64,000 nt of DNA, taken from NCBI RefSeq assembly GCF_023898865.1, contig NZ_JAGSOV010000008.1:1-64000 (forward strand), read 5' to 3'. Shown here piece by piece: positions 17,063-30,460 of this stretch. The DNA comes from Pseudonocardia humida. GTDB taxonomy: Bacteria; Actinomycetota; Actinomycetes; Mycobacteriales; Pseudonocardiaceae. Both the position numbers and the translations under genes were made by a program. Below the pieces are notes generated by a model that saw nothing but the letters and a program-made list of their open reading frames with translations, made no database searches and had not been told where the DNA came from. The stretch's first letter is position 1. The number at the start of each line of letters is the position of its first letter.

Positions 17063-17920
17063 TCAGCCGGGGTGGGCGGCGAGGTGCTCGGCGATCAGCT
17101 CGGTGAGCTGGTCGGGGGCCTCGTCGGGGATCCAGTGGCTGACGCCGCGCAGCTCGACGAACCGGAACGGCGCCGCGACGTACCGGTCGGCCAGCTGCGC
17201 CGCGTCGCGGGTGATGGCGGTGTCGCCGTCGCTCCAGACGTAGAGCGTGGGCACCCGGATCCGCCCGGGCGTGCCGCGGGAGAACCGGATGGCCCGGTAC
17301 CAGTTGAGGGCGGCGGTCAGGGCGCCGTCCTCGGCCATCGCGGCGGCGTCGCGCTCGGCCGCGGCCGCCGACTGGCCGCTGCGGCGCAGCGTCGCGACGA
17401 GCCGCGGGGAGAACGGCTTGCCGTCGGCTCCGAGGGCGCGTTCGGCGAGCCCGGGGACCTGGAAGGCCAGCATGTACCAGGAGGCCAGTGCCTGGCGGCC
17501 GCGACGCATGGCGCGCAGCATCGCCGCGGGCGGGGGCACCGACACCGCCGTCAGCGAGCGGAGCCTGCCGGGGTGCCGCCCGGCCAGCGCCCAGGCCACC
17601 GCGGCGCCCCAGTCGTGCCCGACGACGTGCGCCCGCCCGTCCGGGCCGACGACGTCGTCCAGCACGGCCAGGGCGTCGGCGACCAATTCGTCGATCGCGT
17701 ACGCGCGCGCTCCGGCGGGTCGCGCGCCCGGCGAGTAGCCGCGCTGGTCGGGAGCGACGCACCGGAAGCCGCGCCCGGCCAGCCGCGACGCCACCCCCGC
17801 CCAGGACGACGCCCGTTGCGGGAAGCCGTGCAGCAGCAGCACCGGGTCGCCGTCGGCCGGGCCGTGCTCGACGACGTCGAAGGTCAGATCACCGCGGGTC
17901 ACCGTGCGCACGGACCCCAT
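17063..17920 (-). CDS. Alpha/beta-hydrolase, epoxide-hydrolase-like
   Basis: A 285-residue hydrolase. HGFPQRASSWAGV gives the HG(F)P oxyanion motif, VGHDWGAAVAW the nucleophile elbow with Asp in place of Ser, VWSDGDTAI the acid region, and LRGVSHWIPDEAP the catalytic His. An Asp nucleophile with this cap pattern is typical of soluble epoxide hydrolases, though haloacid or haloalkane dehalogenases share it. The ATG at 17920 was chosen as the first start followed by conserved sequence. A 14-bp palindrome lies 23 bp upstream. Confidence 0.85.
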   Translation of the reverse strand: MGSVRTVTRGDLTFDVVEHGPADGDPVLLLHGFPQRASSWAGVASRLAGRGFRCVAPDQRGYSPGARPAGARAYAIDELVADALAVLDDVVGPDGRAHVVGHDWGAAVAWALAGRHPGRLRSLTAVSVPPPAAMLRAMRRGRQALASWYMLAFQVPGLAERALGADGKPFSPRLVATLRRSGQSAAAAERDAAAMAEDGALTAALNWYRAIRFSRGTPGRIRVPTLYVWSDGDTAITRDAAQLADRYVAAPFRFVELRGVSHWIPDEAPDQLTELIAEHLAAHPG

Positions 17921-17942
17921 CCTGCCCGTCCTCACCCGGATC

Positions 17943-17956
17943 GGCGTGATCACGCC
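17943..17956. promoter_or_regulatory. 14-bp palindrome upstream of hydrolase
   Basis: GGCGTGATCACGCC is a perfect palindrome in the divergent gap between the hydrolase and the giant carboxylase gene. It is a plausible repressor site for the hydrolase; no neighbouring regulator gene is obvious. Confidence 0.4.
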
Positions 17957-18123
17957 CGACCGGGGGAACACCGTCGTCGCCCGGCCGCAGGTTGTGCGAC
18001 CGGGTGGCCTCTAGTTCAGTGGTGGCCGCCCACGCGGCTACGGTCCTGCGGTCGAGGAACACCGGATCGGTGCAGAAGGACCGGATCGGGAGGCGCGCCA
18101 CCAGCAATGGGAGTGATCAGGTC

Positions 18124-23790
<5,667 letters not shown>

Positions 23791-23827
23791 CGACCCGGCG
23801 CCCGGTCGAGGTGCCCTGCCAGCCCGC

Positions 23828-23858
23828 GGGCTGAGTCGTCCACGCGACGGCTCAGCCC
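23828..23858. terminator. Hairpin between convergent genes
   Basis: GGGCTGAG (23828-23835) pairs with CTCAGCCC (23851-23858), with further TCG/CGA pairing inside. It lies just after the carboxylase stop and includes the stop of the convergent Pro/Thr-rich gene, so it could end both transcripts. No T-tract. Confidence 0.5.
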
Positions 23859-24481
23859 TGCGTCCACCGCACGGTGTGGCTTCCGAGCTGCAGGCCGCCG
23901 GTGGCGAACCGGGTGGTGACGGTCCCGTCGGGAGCGGCGACGAAGGTCCCCAGATCGATGCCCTCCGGCAGCAGGGTGACCCGCACGCTGCTGCCCGGGG
24001 CGAAGTCGTGGCCGGTCGCGGTCTGCTGCTGGCCGGTCGGGATGACCGGGCGGGCGATGGTCCCGTACGGACGGCCCACCGCGGGATCCGCGCTGTCGGC
24101 CGGGGTCGGCACGGCCGTTGCCGGGGTGACCGCAGGACCCGCCGATGTCGTCGGCGGCTCCGTCGTCGGCAGCACGGTGGTCGGCGGCACGGTGGTCGGC
24201 AGCACGGTGGTCGGCAGCACGGTGGTCGGTGGCTCCGATGCCGGCGGCTCCGTCGACGGCGGGACCGTCGACGGCGGGACCGTCGTCGACGGGACCGCGG
24301 TCGGTCGGGGCGTCGTCGACGGCAGTGGTGCGCTCGTGGTGGGAGCGTGGTCGGGAGGCCCTGGCGGGACGGCCGCGGCGGCGACCGCCGGTGATCCGGC
24401 CGCGACCGCCAGGGCCACGAGCAGCGGCGCCGCGGTCTGCAGCGCCGCTGCTGCGCGCCCCAGTGGTCGACGGTTCGTCAT
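23852..24481 (-). CDS. Secreted Pro/Thr-rich repeat protein of the WxL-like operon
   Basis: A 209-residue exported protein that I cannot assign to a named family. A signal peptide covers about residues 1-37 (basic MTNRRPLGR, hydrophobic core, AVAAAAVPPG). Residues about 45-125 are an extended Pro/Thr/Ser linker with 5-residue repeats such as PTTVL, encoded by 15-bp DNA repeats (24165-24239). The last ~65 residues form a small beta domain (TGHDFAPGSSVRVTLLPEG...GSHTVRWTQG) like IPT/adhesin modules. There is no LPXTG motif or C-terminal membrane helix. The ATG overlaps the upstream gene by 4 bases, tying it to the two WxL-type genes. Confidence 0.75.
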   Translation of the reverse strand: MTNRRPLGRAAAALQTAAPLLVALAVAAGSPAVAAAAVPPGPPDHAPTTSAPLPSTTPRPTAVPSTTVPPSTVPPSTEPPASEPPTTVLPTTVLPTTVPPTTVLPTTEPPTTSAGPAVTPATAVPTPADSADPAVGRPYGTIARPVIPTGQQQTATGHDFAPGSSVRVTLLPEGIDLGTFVAAPDGTVTTRFATGGLQLGSHTVRWTQG

Positions 24482-25482
24482 CGTGGTTCTCGCGCGGTCT
24501 CGCGGCGACGCCGCCGGAGCAGCACCACGACGACCACGATCAGCAGCGCCACCAGCAGGATCAGGGCACCGACCAGGAGTACGACGCCGTCGCCGTCGTC
24601 CTGCACCGCGACCGGAGCGGCGAGGCCGGGAGCGGCCGGGAACTGGATGCGGGCGTCGACGCTCTCCTCCAGCAGCCCGCTGCGCAGCGTGAGGGCCGCG
24701 TCCCACGGACCGTCGGGCAGTTGGCGGTCCATCGCGATGGTCACCGTCGTCGACCGTCCGGGGGCCACGGTGCTGCCCACCTGCACGGGGAAGGGGCCCG
24801 CGGTCAGCGCGCCGGGCCCGCCGGACAGCGCCAGTGCCCCGGACATGTCCAGGGCCCGGCCGCCGGTGTTGTGCAGCTGCGCCGTCACCACCGGCCGGCC
24901 GTCGGGATCACGTCCCGCGGTGAGCGAATCGACGGTGAAGTCGGAGGCGGGCGCGTTCCCGTCACCTACCGAGAGGTACATCCGGATGCCGACCCGGTTG
25001 ACCAGGACGACGCCCGCGTCCCCGGGGGCCCTGACCTCGGCCCACGCCGCCCCGTACCGCTCACCGGGGGCGGCGTCGGCGGGCACCGAGACGGTGACGG
25101 TGGCTTCGGCCTCGGCGCCGGGGGCGAGGTCGAGGGTGCTGCTGCTCAGCGTGGTCCACGTCGACAGCTCGTTGGCGGTGCGCCCGTCGGCGCCGAGGAA
25201 CGAGCCGTCCTCGATGACGGCGGCCGCCGGGTAGATCGCGATGCTCATCGGTTCGCGTGTGGTGTTGGAGACCATGATGCGGCGGTTGACGACCGCACCC
25301 GGCGCCAAGTGGTCCACGATGTACTGCCGTGCCCGGGGGTCGTCGCGGGCGACGGTGGGTACGTCGAGCAGCCGCACGCCCACGCTGCCCGGGTCGGGCG
25401 CGGGCGGTGCCGCGCTCGCCGGGCCGGCGGCCGCGGCGATCGCCGCGACCACCAGCACCGGGATGAGAGCGAAGCTACGCAC
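24478..25482 (-). CDS. DUF916-like WxL-interacting membrane-anchored protein
   Basis: A 334-residue surface protein. A signal peptide (residues 1-25, ending PASAA) precedes GVRLLDVPTVARDDPRARQYIVDHLAPGAVVNRRIMVSNTT, the beginning of the DUF916/WxL protein peptidoglycan-binding fold. A second Ig-like domain follows (VDSLTAGRDPDGRPVVTAQLHNTGGRAL). Near residues 300-325 is a membrane helix, then an Arg-rich cytosolic tail. In Firmicutes such proteins anchor WxL proteins to the wall. It lies 30 bp after a WxL-like gene and overlaps the next gene, so a surface complex is likely. Confidence 0.8.
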   Translation of the reverse strand: MRSFALIPVLVVAAIAAAAGPASAAPPAPDPGSVGVRLLDVPTVARDDPRARQYIVDHLAPGAVVNRRIMVSNTTREPMSIAIYPAAAVIEDGSFLGADGRTANELSTWTTLSSSTLDLAPGAEAEATVTVSVPADAAPGERYGAAWAEVRAPGDAGVVLVNRVGIRMYLSVGDGNAPASDFTVDSLTAGRDPDGRPVVTAQLHNTGGRALDMSGALALSGGPGALTAGPFPVQVGSTVAPGRSTTVTIAMDRQLPDGPWDAALTLRSGLLEESVDARIQFPAAPGLAAPVAVQDDGDGVVLLVGALILLVALLIVVVVVLLRRRRRETAREPR

Positions 25483-25512
25483 GGGGGATCTCCATCATGA
25501 TCGTCACAGCGC

Positions 25513-26037
25513 TCATACGACGGAGTGGGTCAGCGTGGCGGTGTACACCCCTGCCTGGGCCCCGGCCGGTACCTGAACCGTGACGGTGGGACTCCAGGTG
25601 GCGGTGTTCGCGCCGGAGACCCCGGTGGCGGTCTGCACCGGCATGACGCCGATGGGGCCGTTGGCGTCCTGGGCCGTGACCGTCGACGTGCCGGTTTCCG
25701 TGGCCGCGGGGGTGGCGTAGGTCACCGCGGAGGCGGACACGGCGACGGCGGGTGCCGCCGGGGTGAAGGCGGTGGAGATGACGGACGCGACCCATCCGGC
25801 CACACCGCCGCGGCCGTCGGTCACCGCGACGTTCCCGAGGGCGGCGCCGATGGCCTGCGTGCCAGGGCTCGCCGCCGCCGTGCCCAGCGGGACGGACTCG
25901 GCCGGTGCGGTGATCGCGAGTGCGCCGCCGGTGATCGTGAAGGTGGCGTCGGTGTCGGCGGCGAGCGCCGGACCTGCTCCGAGCACCAGGAGCGCCGCGC
26001 TGGCCACGATCGGGGTGATGATCAGATTCTTGCGCAT
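25513..26037 (-). CDS. WxL-domain-like secreted surface protein
   Basis: A 174-residue exported protein. The signal peptide is MRKNLIITPIVASAALLVLG...ALAA. The mature part is a beta-rich single domain: a first Trp block RGGVAGWVASVISTAFT and a C-terminal block ATWSPTVTVQVPAGAQAGVYTATLTHSV, which match the layout of WxL domains that bind peptidoglycan non-covalently. The spacing in the Trp motifs is not the strict WxL of enterococci, so I call it WxL-like. A GGAGAGAG ribosome site lies 8 bases before the ATG. It is the first gene of a three-gene operon. Confidence 0.78.
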   Translation of the reverse strand: MRKNLIITPIVASAALLVLGAGPALAADTDATFTITGGALAITAPAESVPLGTAAASPGTQAIGAALGNVAVTDGRGGVAGWVASVISTAFTPAAPAVAVSASAVTYATPAATETGTSTVTAQDANGPIGVMPVQTATGVSGANTATWSPTVTVQVPAGAQAGVYTATLTHSVV

Positions 26038-26097
26038 GGTGTGCTCTCTCTCCGTAGCTGGGCCCATGCACTGCGTGGGCACACCACAGAGAAGCAT

Positions 26098-26114
26098 CGA
26101 TACGACACGCATCG
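26098..26114. promoter_or_regulatory. Palindrome site 3 (WxL / response-regulator divergent region)
   Basis: CGATACG-ACA-CGCATCG, a 17-bp dyad with 6 of 7 arm pairs matching, lies 61 bp upstream of the WxL-like start codon. It resembles the sites at 30189-30205 and 45827-45843 at the exopolysaccharide cluster. It could regulate the WxL operon, the divergent response-regulator gene, or both. Confidence 0.5.
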
Positions 26115-26294
26115 TTGCTAATTGAGGGGAAGCAGAGTTTCCCGACCGGAGGCCACACGATCGATGCCGGCAACCAGCCGATGAGGCAGTCCCCCACGGG
26201 GCCGCCGCGACCGCGTCCGTCAGAAACGCACGTTGTGGTGAACGGCGGCGCGATCGTGCCGGCCCGGCGCCGCGGCTCCCGCACACTGCGGAGC

Positions 26295-27017
26295 ATGACG
26301 GCACCGGCGAGGGTGCTGATCGTCGAGGACGACGTCGAGATCAGCTACCTGATCGAGTTGGCACTGGCCGACGCCCACCTGGACGTCCGCACGGTCGGCC
26401 ACGGCGACCAGGCGCTGAGCGAGGTCCACGACTGGGCGCCCGACGTGGTGCTGCTCGATCTGAGCATCCCCGGTCCGGACGGGTTGGAGGTGTGCCGCAG
26501 GCTGCGGCAGTTCTCCGACGCCTACGTCCTCATGCTGACCGGTCGCGCCGACGAGGTCGACAAGGTGATCGGTCTGTCGATCGGCGCCGACGACTACCTG
26601 ACCAAGCCGTTCTCCCCGCGCGAGCTCGCCGCCCGCGTGCAGGCCATGCTGCGCCGCCCCCACGAGCTGCCGCAGGCCGGGCAACGACGGGGCCGGGGCC
26701 AGCAGCCCGACGGGCACCCGAGCGGCTCGCTGGAGATCGACGTCGCTGCCCGCGAGGTACGGGTCCGCGGGACTCTCATCGCCCTCACGAAGATCGAGTT
26801 CGATCTGCTGGCCGCGCTGGCCGAGGACGAGCGGCAGGTCCGCACCCGCGATCAGCTCCGGGAGCGGGTGTGGGGCGGTGCGTGGCTGGCCGACGAGCAC
26901 GCCGTCGACGTCCACATGTCCAATCTGCGGCGCAAGCTCGCCGCGGCCGGGGAGGGGCAGACGATCACCACCGTGCGCGGCGTCGGGTACCGGATCACAC
27001 CGCTCGGCGGACCATGA
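26295..27017 (+). CDS. OmpR/PhoB-family response regulator
   Basis: A 240-residue two-component regulator. The receiver has the acidic pair E11-D13, phospho-acceptor D55 (VVLLDLSIPG) and the conserved Lys in DDYLTKPF. The C-terminal winged helix is IALTKIEFDLLAALAEDERQVRTRDQLRERVWG...DVHMSNLRRKL. I start at ATG 26295, where the receiver begins; the open frame further upstream is intergenic. It overlaps the next gene, a stand-alone receiver, by 4 bases. The likely kinase is the convergent gene at 27386. It is divergent from the WxL operon, a plausible target. Confidence 0.92.
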   Translation: MTAPARVLIVEDDVEISYLIELALADAHLDVRTVGHGDQALSEVHDWAPDVVLLDLSIPGPDGLEVCRRLRQFSDAYVLMLTGRADEVDKVIGLSIGADDYLTKPFSPRELAARVQAMLRRPHELPQAGQRRGRGQQPDGHPSGSLEIDVAAREVRVRGTLIALTKIEFDLLAALAEDERQVRTRDQLRERVWGGAWLADEHAVDVHMSNLRRKLAAAGEGQTITTVRGVGYRITPLGGP

Positions 27018-27382
27018 GGGTCCTCGTCGTCGACGACGACGAGGACAACGTGGAGGTGCTGGTCATGTGCCTGACCGCGTTCCTGGACTGGGACGTCCGG
27101 GCCGTCACCGACGGCCGGGAGGCGCTGGAGATCTGCTGGTCCACCGAGTTCGACGTGGTGGTGCTGGACGTCGAGATGCCGCTGATGGACGGCCCGCACG
27201 TGCTGGCCGCGCTGCGGGCCGACCCGCGCACCACGTCCCTGCCGGTGGTCTTCCTGACCGCCAACGCCGAGCCCGCGCTCGGCGACCGGCTGCAGGCTCT
27301 CGGCGCGCTGGCCGTTCTGGCCAAGCCCTTCGACACGTGGCTCATCGGCGAGCAGCTGGCCGAGTTCCTCGGCGGACGCTGA
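27014..27382 (+). CDS. Single-domain response regulator (receiver only)
   Basis: A 122-residue CheY-like receiver without an output domain. The acidic residues D7-D9, phospho-acceptor D52 (VVVLDVEMPLMDG), the Thr in FLTAN and the Lys in VLAKPFD are all present, so it should be phosphorylatable. The ATG overlaps the stop of the OmpR-type regulator by 4 bases, giving coupled expression. Its role could be a phosphate sink or a relay partner for the neighbouring kinase; the sequence does not decide. Confidence 0.9.
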   Translation: MRVLVVDDDEDNVEVLVMCLTAFLDWDVRAVTDGREALEICWSTEFDVVVLDVEMPLMDGPHVLAALRADPRTTSLPVVFLTANAEPALGDRLQALGALAVLAKPFDTWLIGEQLAEFLGGR

Positions 27383-27385
27383 GCC

Positions 27386-28621
27386 TCACCACCACGGCCT
27401 GTCGCTGTCCGGCCCGGTGGTGGGCAGGGACACCTCGAAGACGCTCCCGCCCCCCTCGGCCGGCCGAGCGCCCAGGTGGCCGCCGTGCGCGGCGACGATG
27501 CCGCCGGCGATCGCCAGACCCAGCCCCGCCCGCCCGTTCCGCCGCTGCCCGGGCACCTCGAACTGGACGAACGGCTCGAAGATCTCGTCCAGCTGGCCCT
27601 GCGGGATGCCCGGGCCGTGATCACGGACCGAGCATTCCGCCCAGGCTCCGTCGGTCCCGCAGTGCACCGTGACCGTTCCCTGCGGTGGCGACACGTTCAC
27701 CGCGTTGACCAGCAGGTTCGTCAACACTTGGACCAGCCGGTCGGCGTCGCCCCGCAGCGGGGCCGGATCGTCGCAGGAGACCTCGACCTGCACGGACGCG
27801 CGGTCGGCGACATCCCGGACCGCGAGCACCGCCTGATCGACGACCTCGGGCAGGGTCAGGGTGGCCAGCCGTAGATGCAGCTTGCCGCGCTGCATAAGGT
27901 GCAGGTCGACGACGTCCTCGGCCAGCCGCACCATGCGGCCGGCGTTCTTCGCCGCGATGCCCACCAGCTTTGCCACCATCGGTGTCAGCTCGCCGAACCG
28001 CCCCGACTCGATCAGCTCGAGCGACCCGCGGATGGAGGTCAGCGGGGTCCGCAGCTCGTGGCTCACGACCGAGACGAAGTCCCGGCGGGCACGCTCGGCG
28101 TCCCGCTCCCACTGGCTGGACCGCGGGACGGCGTACTCGAGCTCCACCCAGGCGGCCAGGTCGCGGAGCGACCGGCGCTGCCTGCTGTCCAGCCGTCGCG
28201 GGACGCGGTCCGCCACGCACAGCGCACCGACCAGGTACCCGGAAGGTGCAGCGATCGGCTGGCCGGCGTAGAACCTGACGAACGGCTCACCGACGACGGT
28301 CGGGAAATGCGCGAACCGCTCGTCGAGGGTCGCGTCGAACACCTCCAGGAGCTTCCCGGCGGCCAGCACGTGCGAGCTGAACGACTTGTTCCGCGGCAAC
28401 TCCCGCGCCGGGGCCCCGACGGCGGACTTCGTCCACTGCCGGTCGACCTCGACCAGAGTGATCATGGCGATCGGCACGTCCAACAGGTCGCGGGCGACTC
28501 GGGTGATCCGGTCGAAGCGGTCCTCCGGGGGGGTGTTCAGCAGACGCAGGGCGCGCACCGACGCCACCCGTTGGCCTTCCCTGGCCCCGCCGCCTTCCGG
28601 CGGATCGACCACGCGCCGCAC
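27386..28621 (-). CDS. GAF-domain sensor histidine kinase
   Basis: A 411-residue kinase without membrane helices, so cytosolic. Residues about 25-165 form a GAF sensor domain (LLNTPPEDRFDRITRVARDLLDVPIAMITLVEVDRQW...YAGQPIAAPSGYLVGALCVAD). The H-box is FVSVVSHELRTPLTSIRG, the N-box LTNLLVNAVNVSPP, G1 RDHGPGIP and G2 AGLGLAIAGG. The start is GTG at 28621. It converges on the two response regulators with 3 bp between stops, so it is a separate transcript but the obvious partner. Confidence 0.9.
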   Translation of the reverse strand: MRRVVDPPEGGGAREGQRVASVRALRLLNTPPEDRFDRITRVARDLLDVPIAMITLVEVDRQWTKSAVGAPARELPRNKSFSSHVLAAGKLLEVFDATLDERFAHFPTVVGEPFVRFYAGQPIAAPSGYLVGALCVADRVPRRLDSRQRRSLRDLAAWVELEYAVPRSSQWERDAERARRDFVSVVSHELRTPLTSIRGSLELIESGRFGELTPMVAKLVGIAAKNAGRMVRLAEDVVDLHLMQRGKLHLRLATLTLPEVVDQAVLAVRDVADRASVQVEVSCDDPAPLRGDADRLVQVLTNLLVNAVNVSPPQGTVTVHCGTDGAWAECSVRDHGPGIPQGQLDEIFEPFVQFEVPGQRRNGRAGLGLAIAGGIVAAHGGHLGARPAEGGGSVFEVSLPTTGPDSDRPWW

Positions 28622-29055
28622 GGGGCTCAGGACGCACCCGGCGTTCCCGGCCGAACCACGAGCCGATCCGATCCAGTCATCTGCGCACCTCGAGCAGGAT
28701 CCGTCCGGCGACGTTCCTCGCGGACACCGGACCGGGGACGGCCCGGTTCGCTCGCCTTCGTGTGGGTGGCCGCATCCGGCCTGACATCACCAGCGTCAGC
28801 CCCTTCACCGATCCTGTCAAGCGGTGCTACACAGCGCGACAACTGGTGCTAGCGCTGCCCGGTCCGACCGGCGTCGCAGGCACGGCGGCCGAGCCCAGCA
28901 GGGTTTGCCCTGCCGCGTGCGAGCGAGTCAGCGCCTGCGCTCAGCGCCGACCGCCCCGGGCCGCTCCCATGGCCGTAGCGGTACCTTCTGCGGCAGGCGC
29001 ACTTCCCGACACGTCGGCGTGGACCGTGCCCGCGCCTGCCGGCCAGGAAGGCGCG
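28622..29055. other. Divergent intergenic region, no gene supported
   Basis: The 434 bp between the kinase and TetR genes have poor codon structure in all frames and slightly lower GC. On the minus strand TTGACA at 28815-28820 could be a -35 element for the kinase, and TACCTT at 28982-28987 could be a -10 for the TetR gene. GGTGCTA occurs twice (28830, 28854). None of this is strong. Confidence 0.4.
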
Positions 29056-29661
29056 ATGACGACGGGCACGGATCCGGAGCGGTCGCGCGGGCGCCCACGC
29101 AGCCCGGAGTCCCATCGTGCGATCCTGGCGGCCACCCGCGAGGTCCTGGACGAGGTGGGCTACGTCCGGCTGACGGTGGAGGGCGTGGCGACGCGGGCAG
29201 GCGTCGGGAAGTCGACGGTGTACCGCTGGTGGCCCTCCAAGAGCGCCCTCGTCCTGGAGGCCGTCGGTTCGGCGCTCGCCGCACCGCCCCGACCGACCGG
29301 GGACGTCCGGGCGGACATCCGCGCCGTCCTGGCGAACATCGTCGAGGACCTGCGCGGCCCGCTGGCGGTGACGCTGCTGGCACTGGGCAGTGACGCGCTG
29401 CACGACGCGCCGGCCGCCGCCGAGCCGGTGGACCTCCTGCAGGCCGACCGCGGCGCGGTCCAGGACATGATCGAGGACGCGGGCCGGCGGGGCGATCTGC
29501 CCGCTGACGTCGACGCCGACCTGCTGCTGGACGTCTGCGTGGGCACGCTGCTGTACAGGTTGCTGTGCCGGCGCCCGACCGAGGACGTGGTCGACCGGCT
29601 CGTCGACCTGGTCGTCGAGGGCAGGATCCCGCGCACCGGGCCGGAGACCGAGCCGACCTGA
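29056..29661 (+). CDS. TetR-family transcriptional regulator
   Basis: A 201-residue regulator. The HTH is VRLTVEGVATRAGVGKSTVYRWWPSKSALVLEAVG, and the C-terminal half matches the TetR_C_16-like helical ligand domain in style. The ATG was chosen because it begins the standard basic leader (ERSRGRPRSPESHRAIL) and has an AGGAAGG ribosome site 5 bases upstream. It stands alone between the kinase and a small unknown gene, so its target is not apparent. Confidence 0.88.
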   Translation: MTTGTDPERSRGRPRSPESHRAILAATREVLDEVGYVRLTVEGVATRAGVGKSTVYRWWPSKSALVLEAVGSALAAPPRPTGDVRADIRAVLANIVEDLRGPLAVTLLALGSDALHDAPAAAEPVDLLQADRGAVQDMIEDAGRRGDLPADVDADLLLDVCVGTLLYRLLCRRPTEDVVDRLVDLVVEGRIPRTGPETEPT

Positions 29662-29818
29662 CCGCCCACGCGGCGGACCTCGATCGGGTGGACCTCGATC
29701 GGGTGGACCCGCCGCGCTGACGCGGCTCACGACCTTACTGTCGGAGGTGAGCCGCAGGCCCGGCCAGGTACCCGCAACGAGGTACCGCCTGGCCGGAGGG
29801 CTCGGAATCGGGGGTCTC

Positions 29819-30139
29819 GTGTCGCATCATGTCGCAGACCCGGCTCCCCGGAGGACCGGTGACGACGTCAGCATCGTCCTGCGGGCCGGCGGCGGCCGGG
29901 TCGACCTGGTGATAGCCGCGATCCGCGACGACAACCCCGACGTCGAACTGCACGTGGTCGACCACGGCGACCTCGTCGACGTGTCGGCCTGCCGCCGGTT
30001 GCTGCTCACCGTGAGGTCCCTGCGCTGGCAGACCGGCTGGGACCTCGGGGCGCACGACGTGTGGGCCATGATCGTGTCGTTCCGCGGCACGATGACCGCC
30101 ACCGCCGACCGCGTGATGGTGACCTCCGGCGGCAGGTAG
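29819..30139 (+). CDS. Small hypothetical protein
   Basis: A 106-residue protein that I do not recognise. Strong GC3 bias from about codon 10 onward supports coding. The fold may be alpha/beta: GDDVSIVLRAGGGRVDLVIAAIRDDNPDVELHVVDHGD, then SACRRLLLTVRSLRWQTGWDLGAHDVWAMIVSFRGTMTATADRVMVTSG. No signal or membrane segment. The start is uncertain: GTG 29819 has GGGGG 4 bases upstream, while GTG 29747 is also open but preceded by weak sequence. It ends 50 bp before the first palindrome of the exopolysaccharide cluster. Confidence 0.55.
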   Translation: MSHHVADPAPRRTGDDVSIVLRAGGGRVDLVIAAIRDDNPDVELHVVDHGDLVDVSACRRLLLTVRSLRWQTGWDLGAHDVWAMIVSFRGTMTATADRVMVTSGGR

Positions 30140-30188
30140 GCCCGACCGTCGGGCGCAGCGGCATCCGAGGCCGTTGACCGTAGCTAAT

Positions 30189-30211
30189 CGAAACGATACG
30201 TTTCGTATAAT
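30189..30211 (+). promoter_or_regulatory. Exopolysaccharide plus-arm promoter with palindromic operator (site 1)
   Basis: CGAAACG-ATA-CGTTTCG (30189-30205) is a perfect 7-bp-arm palindrome directly followed by TATAAT (30206-30211), an ideal -10 hexamer, rare in such GC-rich DNA. The dyad fills the -10/-35 spacer, so a bound protein should repress. The nearest TTGACC (30174-30179) is 26 bp from the -10, too far for a normal -35, hinting at activator dependence. Confidence 0.65.
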
Positions 30212-30376
30212 TAGTGGACGGTCCGTCGCCCCAGCCCCCGGCGCTCACCAGTGCCGGCCGGCGCACCGGAGACACGGTCTCCCGGGCGAGCCGCACCGGC
30301 TGACCCCACACCATCTCCGGTCCGGCGCCGGCACACCCGCCCGACGCCGCCGGTCCGTCCAGCAGAGGAGCACCCG

Positions 30377-30460
30377 GTGTCGACAACCCCGAGCGAGCAG
30401 GCCGCCATGTCGCTTCGGCGTGCCCGGGACACCCTCCGGACACTCCGGGGCGCACCGTGA
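30377..30460 (+). CDS. 27-aa leader peptide coupled to aminotransferase gene
   Basis: A 27-residue basic peptide (VSTTPSEQAAMSLRRARD at its start, ending LRGAP). AGAGGAG at 30364-30370 is the best ribosome site in the leader and lies 6 bases before the GTG. Its TGA overlaps the aminotransferase GTG by 4 bases, so translation of the peptide probably feeds ribosomes into the operon's first enzyme, which lacks its own ribosome site. The peptide itself may be functionless. Confidence 0.5.
   Translation: MSTTPSEQAAMSLRRARDTLRTLRGAP

Noticed and set aside
26038..26294. Possible riboswitch in the WxL leader
   Set aside because: I looked for c-di-GMP or ydaO-type conserved cores in the minus-strand leader and saw none; the visible structure is the palindrome and a ribosome site.
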